In this document: in pieces, positions 11,447 through 15,267 of the stretch | Position numbering within the stretch: position 1 is the first letter of the stretch | Layout of the letters: each line of letters begins with the position of its first letter | Assembly (NCBI GenBank): GCA_016280345.1 | Contig: JAEEGN010000120.1 | Coordinates: 1-15,267 of the forward strand | DNA from: Selenomonadaceae bacterium | GTDB taxonomy: Bacteria > Bacillota > Negativicutes > Selenomonadales > Selenomonadaceae | Reading direction: 5' to 3' | DNA: 15,267 nucleotides | Notes under the pieces: generated by a model | What the model was told of the DNA's origin: nothing | Database searches by the model: none | What the model saw: the letters and a program-made list of their open reading frames with translations, nothing else | Made by a program: the position numbers and the translations under genes

Positions 11447-12955
11447 TTAGTCGGCGCTCCGGTCTGCCGCCGGATCCGGCGCCCGGCAGGCGGCGACGGC
11501 GGCTTCGTTCTCGTCGCTGGTCTTCTTCTCCGCGGTCTGGGCGTACTTCGTCAGCAGCACCCGGGTCAGGCCGAAGGGGGCCAGGGCGCCGGGGCCGTCG
11601 ATGCAGCCGTTCTGGCAGGCCATGCCCTCGAGGTAGCCGAGGGACAGCTTGCCCTGCTTGACCTCGTCCAGCTTCTCCTGGCAGGTGTTGAGGCCGCCGG
11701 CGTAGTCCATGACGACCTCCGGGGCGCCGGATTTCTCCAGCACGCGCTTCATCGACGCCTGAACGCCGCGGTCCAGCGGGAAGCCGATGCCGCCGGCTGT
11801 CGCCCCGGTATGGTATTCTTCTTCCGCCGGCAGCGTGAGGTCGGTTTCCGTGCCCTCGAAGACGCAGAGAATCTCCTCGTAGGTCAGGGCGAAATCGACG
11901 CTGTCCGGGTGGCGAAGCGTCTCCGCCTTCTTGGCGATGCAGGGGCCGATGAAGCAGGTCAGCGCCCCCTCGTACCGCTGCTTCACCCACTGGCCGCAGG
12001 AGACCATCGGGGAGGCGGTCTGGGAAATGTTCCCCTCGTACTCGGGGAAATGCTTCTTCACCAGGTCCACGAAGGCCGGGCAGCAGGAGCTGGTCATGAA
12101 AGCCATCTCGCCCGGCACTTTCTCCCGGAACTCCGCCGCCTCCCGCAGCGTCGTGATGTCGGCTCCCACCGCCACCTCCACGACGGCCGCGAAGCCGAGC
12201 CGCTTCAGCCCGGCGACGACCTGGGCCGGCGTGACCTTCGCCCCGAACTGGCCCACGAAAGACGGGGCCAGCATGGCGACGACGCGCTCCTTCCGCTTCA
12301 GCGCCAAAAGGAGCGGAACGATCATGCTCCGCTCGTCGAGGGCGCCGAAGGGACAGGCGCCGCGGCAGTTGCCGCAATCCACGCATTTATCGTAGTCGAT
12401 GACGACGCGCTTGTCGGCCCCCTGCCGGGCGGAAATCGCCCCCAGGGCGCAGGCCCGGATGCAGGGGCGGACGATCTCGATGATGGCGCCGTAGGGGCAG
12501 GACTGGGCGCAGCGGCCGCACTCCACGCAGACGTCGCGGTCGATGGTGGCCCGGTTGTTCTGGATGCTGATGGCTTTCCGGGGGCAGTTGTTGATGCACT
12601 TGTGCTGGATGCAGTGACGGCAGAGGTCGGTGACGTAGTATTTGTCGATGGGGCAGGCGTCGCAGGCGTCGGGCAGCACGTCCATGATGGGGAGCGAGCG
12701 GTCGAAGACGCCGTCCAGGGCCGCCTTGGCGGCGTTGATGATGTTGAGCCCCAGCGGCTGCCACAGCGCCATCTGGACGCGGTTCTTCAGCACGGCGCGC
12801 TCCTTGTGAACGCAGCAGCGGACGCGGGGCGTGTTGTCGCGGACCGTCTTGTAGAGGATGTCGTAGACGCGGTCCGGCAGGCAGTCGTTCCAGGTATATT
12901 CCGCGATATGCCGCAGAACGCCGCGGCGAAATTCCGTGACCTGTGTGGTATCCAT
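11447..12955 (-). CDS. [FeFe]-hydrogenase family protein with N-terminal 4Fe-4S ferredoxin domains
   Basis: 502 residues. The N-terminal half holds several cysteine clusters of [4Fe-4S] type: CDACPIDKYY, CRHCIQHKCINNCPRKA, CVECGRCAQSCPYGA and CVDCGNCRGACPFGA. The C-terminal half is the H-cluster domain with all ligand cysteines: SSCCPAF (Cys291/Cys292), GPCIAKK (Cys339) and EGMACQNGC (Cys447, Cys451). It would take up or evolve H2, exchanging electrons with ferredoxin, in the cytosol. Motif variants (SSCCP for TSCCP, GPC for MPC, CQNGC for CxGGC) and the single-subunit layout suggest a group B-like monomeric enzyme rather than classical HydA. That classification is inference, and a sensory role is possible. 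ATG at 12955 has GGGAGGGA upstream. The gene ends in a polar Ala/Asp tail with no clear terminator. No maturase genes are in the window. Confidence 0.88.
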   Translation of the reverse strand: MDTTQVTEFRRGVLRHIAEYTWNDCLPDRVYDILYKTVRDNTPRVRCCVHKERAVLKNRVQMALWQPLGLNIINAAKAALDGVFDRSLPIMDVLPDACDACPIDKYYVTDLCRHCIQHKCINNCPRKAISIQNNRATIDRDVCVECGRCAQSCPYGAIIEIVRPCIRACALGAISARQGADKRVVIDYDKCVDCGNCRGACPFGALDERSMIVPLLLALKRKERVVAMLAPSFVGQFGAKVTPAQVVAGLKRLGFAAVVEVAVGADITTLREAAEFREKVPGEMAFMTSSCCPAFVDLVKKHFPEYEGNISQTASPMVSCGQWVKQRYEGALTCFIGPCIAKKAETLRHPDSVDFALTYEEILCVFEGTETDLTLPAEEEYHTGATAGGIGFPLDRGVQASMKRVLEKSGAPEVVMDYAGGLNTCQEKLDEVKQGKLSLGYLEGMACQNGCIDGPGALAPFGLTRVLLTKYAQTAEKKTSDENEAAVAACRAPDPAADRSAD

Positions 12956-13013
12956 GTCGTTGTCCCTCCCGCTGGCCGGTTTGGTTCGTTTGAAGAAGGG
13001 CGGCCCTTCCGGA

Positions 13014-13094
13014 TCATACCAGCGCGCTCATTACGCAAGTGGTCAGGTATATATTCAGCACTAAATTCGCGCCGCGCCTTCGGCTTGCGCTCAT
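13014..13094 (-). CDS. Possible 26-residue leader peptide of the hydrogenase gene
   Basis: On the minus strand ATG at 13094 opens a 26-residue frame, MSASRRRGAN followed by LVLNIYLTTCVMSALV: a basic start and a hydrophobic tail like a signal peptide or tiny membrane protein. It lies in the leader between the extended -10 at 13106-13114 and the hydrogenase start. The transcription start would fall only a few bases before the ATG and there is no SD, so translation is doubtful. It might simply be a repeat-derived sequence. Confidence 0.22.
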   Translation of the reverse strand: MSASRRRGANLVLNIYLTTCVMSALV

Positions 13095-13098
13095 TACG
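13024..13098. repeat. 12-bp direct repeat flanking a 51-bp segment
   Basis: GCGCTCATTACG occurs at 13024-13035 and 13087-13098, exactly 63 bp apart, in the leader of the hydrogenase gene. It may be the ends of a small interspersed element or a pair of regulator sites. Confidence 0.6.
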
Positions 13099-13105
13099 TG
13101 TTCCT

Positions 13106-13114
13106 ATTATATCA
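13106..13114 (-). promoter_or_regulatory. Extended -10 promoter of the hydrogenase gene
   Basis: On the minus strand the sequence is TGATATAAT, a TGnTATAAT extended -10 with no convincing -35 box. It gives a leader of about 145 bases. Confidence 0.6.
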
Positions 13115-13171
13115 CATTTTCTGGCGTTGCGGCGGGGCGTCTTGGGAGCCGAAAAACGGCGGCGCGTCTTT

Positions 13172-13203
13172 TTGTTAACGGAAAGATAAAAAGGGGTTGA
13201 CAA
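13172..13203. promoter_or_regulatory. BirA-type biotin operator upstream of bioY
   Basis: TTGTTAAC (13172-13179) and GTTGACAA (13196-13203) are an inverted repeat with a 16-base spacer, one mismatch from the bacterial BirA consensus TTGTTAAC-N14-16-GTTAACAA. The right half contains the -35 box of the bioY promoter, so biotin-loaded BirA would block RNA polymerase. The site also lies between the divergent hydrogenase and bioY promoters. Confidence 0.85.
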
Positions 13204-13224
13204 TCCCGGCCGGACGTCTATAAT
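13197..13224 (+). promoter_or_regulatory. Promoter of bioY
   Basis: TTGACA (13197-13202) and TATAAT (13219-13224), both perfect, 16 bases apart. The -35 box is embedded in the BirA operator. Confidence 0.88.
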
Positions 13225-13260
13225 AAGGAAGGAAAGATTGATGGGGAGGAACGAGTCTCT

Positions 13261-13818
13261 ATGCAGCCGGAAGTCCGTTTGTTTGACGTTCACAGCATGA
13301 CGAAGATGGCGGTGTGCGTGGCGCTGATATGCATATCCGCTTATATATCCATTCAGGTTCCCTTTGCTTCGGCGATGGTCACGGTCCTGACGCTGACGAT
13401 GAACCTGGCCGCCTTTCTCCTGACGCCGAAGCAGACGTTCCTGGTCATCCTGCTTTACGTCGCGCTGGGGGTGGCGGGGCTGCCGGTGCTGGGCGGCGGC
13501 GAAGCGGGGCCGGGGGTGATCCTCGGGCCGCGGGGCGGGTTCTACGCCGCGTTCCTGCTGGCCTATCCGCTGGTCAGCCTCCTGAAAGGGGCGGAGATTT
13601 CCTTTCGCCGCTACGCCGTCGCCGCGATCCTGGTCGGCATCCCGATCACTTACGTTGGCGGCGTGCTGTCGGTGATGTGGTTCGCGAAGCTGACGCTGAC
13701 GCAGGCGGTGATGGTGGCGGCGCTGCCCTTCATTCCCGGGGATATCGTGAAAGCCGTCGCGGCGGCCTGGCTGGGCGCGCGGCTCAACAGGATTCTTGCC
13801 AGCGGGGAGTTCCGTTAA
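13261..13818 (+). CDS. bioY: Biotin transporter S component BioY
   Basis: 185 residues, a polytopic inner-membrane protein of the BioY family, the biotin-binding S component of ECF importers. About six hydrophobic segments are visible. Family landmarks are the LNLAAFLLTPKQ-like first loop region, LLYVALGVAGLPVLGGGEAG, LGPRGGFYAAFLLAY, and the C-terminal LPFIPGDIVKAVAAAWLGARL. It would work with the shared energising module (EcfA/EcfA'/EcfT) encoded elsewhere. GGGGAGGA (13243-13250) is ten bases before ATG 13261; a later ATG at 13297 is less likely because the N-terminal cytosolic stretch is normal. The BirA operator and promoter directly upstream support both function and biotin repression. 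Its transcript would run through the first parS cluster before the terminator at 14079-14106. Confidence 0.95.
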   Translation: MQPEVRLFDVHSMTKMAVCVALICISAYISIQVPFASAMVTVLTLTMNLAAFLLTPKQTFLVILLYVALGVAGLPVLGGGEAGPGVILGPRGGFYAAFLLAYPLVSLLKGAEISFRRYAVAAILVGIPITYVGGVLSVMWFAKLTLTQAVMVAALPFIPGDIVKAVAAAWLGARLNRILASGEFR

Positions 13819-13835
13819 AAGAAAATATGTTCCAT

Positions 13836-14063
13836 TGTTTCACGTGAAACAATTTGGAATCGCCAGGACGAAAATGTTTCACGTGAAACATTTTCAAAGT
13901 ACCATCACGGAAAAAATCATAGCGCAAAATGTTTCACGTGAAACAATTTGGCAGACAAAGTGCGTGGGAGAAGGAAGGCTGTATTAAGCAAAGGGCAGTA
14001 CCCGCCACCCTGTCCCCTCTGGAGGGGGACGCTTGCGTGCCGAAAAATGTTTCACGTGAAACA
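13836..14063. repeat. parS: parS cluster A: four perfect ParB-binding sites
   Basis: The 16-bp palindrome TGTTTCACGTGAAACA, the chromosomal parS of Spo0J/ParB, occurs exactly at 13836-13851, 13875-13890, 13930-13945 and 14048-14063. Start-to-start spacing is 39, 55 and 118 bp. Copies 1, 3 and 4 share the right flank AATTTGG; copy 2 has TTTT. Copy 1 sits in a 20-bp perfect palindrome (ATTGTTTCACGTGAAACAAT). ParB loads here, spreads, and recruits SMC and ParA for origin segregation. Between copies 3 and 4 lies a GC-rich stretch (TCCCCTC/GAGGGGGA, about 14010-14040) that may be an interspersed repeat. Short frames running through the cluster are artefacts of the palindrome. Confidence 0.97.
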
Positions 14064-14078
14064 ATTTGGAAGAAATGG

Positions 14079-14106
14079 CCCGGGCTCTTTCAGCCCGGGT
14101 TTCTTT
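14079..14106 (+). terminator. Terminator between bioY and the DUF3781 gene
   Basis: CCCGGGCT (14079-14086) and AGCCCGGG (14092-14099) with a five-base loop, followed by TTTCTTT. An outer AAGAAA/TTTCTT pairing could lengthen the stem and make it act in both directions. Confidence 0.85.
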
Positions 14107-14107
14107 G

Positions 14108-14116
14108 TGATACAAT
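14108..14116 (+). promoter_or_regulatory. Extended -10 promoter of the DUF3781 gene
   Basis: TGATACAAT fits TGnTAtAAT with one mismatch. The -35 region falls inside the terminator stem and is poor (TTTCAG at 17 bp). The start codon is 24 bases downstream. Confidence 0.5.
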
Positions 14117-14139
14117 AAGGAAACGAGGAGGCGGTGGCG

Positions 14140-14385
14140 ATGGACGGCACGGCGTTGTTGGGGCACGTGGACCGGCTTCATACGACGGCGCTGGGGGCGG
14201 CGCGTATCCGTCGCAATCTGGGGATCGACGAGAGGGACGTCGTCGGCTTTTGCCGGGGACAAATCATGCGGGCGGATTGCGCGATTTACCGGCAGGGCAA
14301 GAACTGGTACTGTGAGACGGACGCCCTGCGGATTACGGTCAACGCGTCAAGTTTCACGATCATCACCGCGCACCGCGTAGAGTGA
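14140..14385 (+). CDS. DUF3781 domain protein
   Basis: 81 residues, a complete small soluble protein. It matches my memory of the DUF3781 pattern: LHTTALGAARIRRNL, then DVVGFCRGQI, then GKNWYCETDALRITVNASSFTIITAH at the end. No signal peptide or membrane segment is present. ATG at 14140 is chosen because GAGGAGG (14125-14131) is eight bases upstream; the in-frame GTG at 14134 is too close to it. The gene lies alone between the two parS clusters with its own extended -10 and a terminator upstream, so it is probably a single-gene unit inside the ParB-bound region. Function is unknown; position alone cannot show a link to segregation. Confidence 0.82.
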   Translation: MDGTALLGHVDRLHTTALGAARIRRNLGIDERDVVGFCRGQIMRADCAIYRQGKNWYCETDALRITVNASSFTIITAHRVE

Positions 14386-14409
14386 AGTCCCTCTTTTGGG
14401 GGAGAAAAA

Positions 14410-14569
14410 TGTTTCACGTGAAACATTTTTGGGTAAGTGGGCGAGAATTGTTTCACGTGAAACATTTTGGGCTGGGTGTGAATTGTTTCACGTGAAACAT
14501 TTTGGGCTGGGTGTGGATTGTTTCACGTGAAACATTTTTGGTGAGGAGCAAATTGTTTCACGTGAAACA
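14410..14569. repeat. parS: parS cluster B: five perfect ParB-binding sites in a 35-bp periodic array
   Basis: TGTTTCACGTGAAACA occurs at 14410-14425, 14449-14464, 14484-14499, 14519-14534 and 14554-14569. Start-to-start spacing is 39, 35, 35 and 35 bp. The spacer GGGCTGGGTGTG is repeated between sites 2-3 and 3-4, so a 35-bp unit has been tandemly copied. All five have TTT or TTTT on the right flank. The last site ends 30 bases before the next start codon, and no promoter for that gene is visible outside the array. Spacers of about 19 bp and partly identical sequence rule out a CRISPR array. Confidence 0.97.
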
Positions 14570-14599
14570 TTTTTCCGAGGAGGAAACGGGGGCGGGGAG

Positions 14600-15265
14600 A
14601 TGCCAATTTACAACGCGCCGCTGGCGGCGGTGGATGCGAAGGAGACGCGGCGATATGCCGGGCTGGCGAAGGCGGCCTTCGATGAGGCGATGATCCGGGA
14701 GGCCTGCGAGGAGGCGGCGCTTCTGGCCGAGCCCCGGGGCGTCTGGCGGCGGTATGGCTACGATTGCCGGCAGCAGACCGTTGAGGGCGCGGGCGATCGG
14801 CTGCCGGGAACCGCCATCGGGCGTCATCTGGCGGGCTGTGAGGCGGTCATCTGTCTGGCGGCCACGGTGGGAGAAGCCATCGAGGAGGCGGTAACACGTC
14901 ACTTCCGGGAGGGGCGCTACGCCTACTCGACGATTCTCGACGCGGCGGCTACGGCGGCGGTGGAGCAGACAGCGGACGCGCTGGAGCGGGCCATCCGGCC
15001 GGCGGTGGCGAAGGAGGGGCTGACGATGCGCTGGCGGTTCAGCCCCGGCTATGGAGACTGGCCGCTGACCGAGCAGCCGACGATGATCCGGCTCAGCGGC
15101 GCGGCGGAAATCGGCATCCATCTGACGGAGAGCCTGATGCTCATCCCGCGCAAGTCCATCACTGCCATCGTCGGCCTTTCCCGGAACGAAACGGCGCCTG
15201 CCACACCCCACGGCTGCGCCGCCTGCCCCCGAACCGACTGCCCGGCGCGAAAGACGATGGGGTGA
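14600..15265 (+). CDS. Stand-alone methionine synthase activation (AdoMet-binding) domain protein
   Basis: 221 residues matching the reactivation domain of cobalamin-dependent methionine synthase (PF02965). In this domain AdoMet and an electron donor remethylate oxidised cob(II)alamin. The core signature RFSPGYGDWPLTEQ, followed by an SESLMLIPRKSITAIVGLS-like stretch (here LTESLMLIPRKSITAIVGLS), is clear; the RxxPGYG motif contacts AdoMet. The C-terminus carries a CAACPRTDC cysteine motif common in stand-alone versions. Firmicutes often split MetH so that the activation domain is a separate protein, and a metH lacking it would be expected nearby, possibly just past the window. ATG at 14600 is preceded by GGGGAG with no gap and by GAGGAGG at 16 bases, so initiation is not ideal. 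The gene begins 30 bases after parS cluster B. Confidence 0.9.
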   Translation: MPIYNAPLAAVDAKETRRYAGLAKAAFDEAMIREACEEAALLAEPRGVWRRYGYDCRQQTVEGAGDRLPGTAIGRHLAGCEAVICLAATVGEAIEEAVTRHFREGRYAYSTILDAAATAAVEQTADALERAIRPAVAKEGLTMRWRFSPGYGDWPLTEQPTMIRLSGAAEIGIHLTESLMLIPRKSITAIVGLSRNETAPATPHGCAACPRTDCPARKTMG

Positions 15266-15267
15266 GA

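Noticed and set aside
11396..13189. A 597-codon plus-strand frame opposite the hydrogenase
   Set aside because: Shadow frame; the minus strand carries the ferredoxin and H-cluster motifs with SD and promoter.
13796..14315. Short frames reading FHVKHF, FHVKQF or NVSRETI repeatedly
   Set aside because: These are just translations of the parS palindrome in the clusters, not proteins.
14410..14569. CRISPR array
   Set aside because: The repeats are 16-bp parS palindromes, spacers are about 19 bp and partly identical, and no cas genes are present.

Overview
The window reads as chromosomal DNA of an anaerobic diderm Firmicute, most likely a Negativicute (Selenomonadales or relatives). This is an inference with three supports. 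A large autotransporter with an outer-membrane beta-barrel requires an outer membrane. The regulatory signals are Firmicute-like: strong Shine-Dalgarno sites, TTGACA/TATAAT promoters, a TTGTTAAC-type biotin operator, and Spo0J/ParB-type parS sites. A cytosolic [FeFe]-hydrogenase-like protein fits a fermentative anaerobe. Most of the window is clearly GC-rich; the first kilobase is visibly AT-richer.

Layout. Positions 1-1070 hold the end of a probable type II restriction enzyme and its partner DNA methyltransferase, closed by a terminator and of foreign-looking composition. Positions 1190-3430 hold a small secreted protein, a complete M18 aminopeptidase, and a promoter-hairpin unit that looks like an unidentified small RNA. 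Positions 3476-4166 are a RelE/HigB-like toxin with a HigA-like antitoxin, with a palindrome inside the promoter. Positions 4433-4617 are a complete tRNA-Leu(CAA) unit with promoter and terminator. Positions 4806-4943 are the N-terminal stump of an AAA-ATPase-like/DUF1703-type gene. Positions 5186-9058 encode a 1290-residue autotransporter with a zincin-like HELGH motif. Positions 9059-10170 contain a tRNA-like scrap, a possible 31-residue protein and a secreted protein. Positions 10475-11105 are an MntA-type nucleotidyltransferase antitoxin and a truncated HEPN toxin. They abut a second, oppositely oriented AAA-ATPase-like stump (11107-11277).

The right end looks like conserved chromosome. 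A minus-strand [FeFe]-hydrogenase-family protein (11447-12955) is divergent from bioY (13261-13818). bioY has a consensus promoter overlapped by a BirA-type operator. Then come nine perfect copies of the 16-bp chromosomal parS palindrome in 734 bp (13836-14569). They form two clusters around a DUF3781 gene and lie directly upstream of a stand-alone methionine-synthase reactivation-domain protein (14600-15265).

The most striking feature is this parS array. parS sites usually occur singly and spread over tens to hundreds of kilobases. Here they are packed like a plasmid centromere, with a regular 35-bp period in the second cluster and genes embedded in the array. The second theme is repeated gene decay: two AAA-ATPase-like stumps cut before Walker A, a HEPN toxin lacking its active site beside an intact antitoxin, and a tRNA scrap. 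Together these suggest an accessory, rearranging segment between R-M/toxin-antitoxin islands and the conserved parS neighbourhood.
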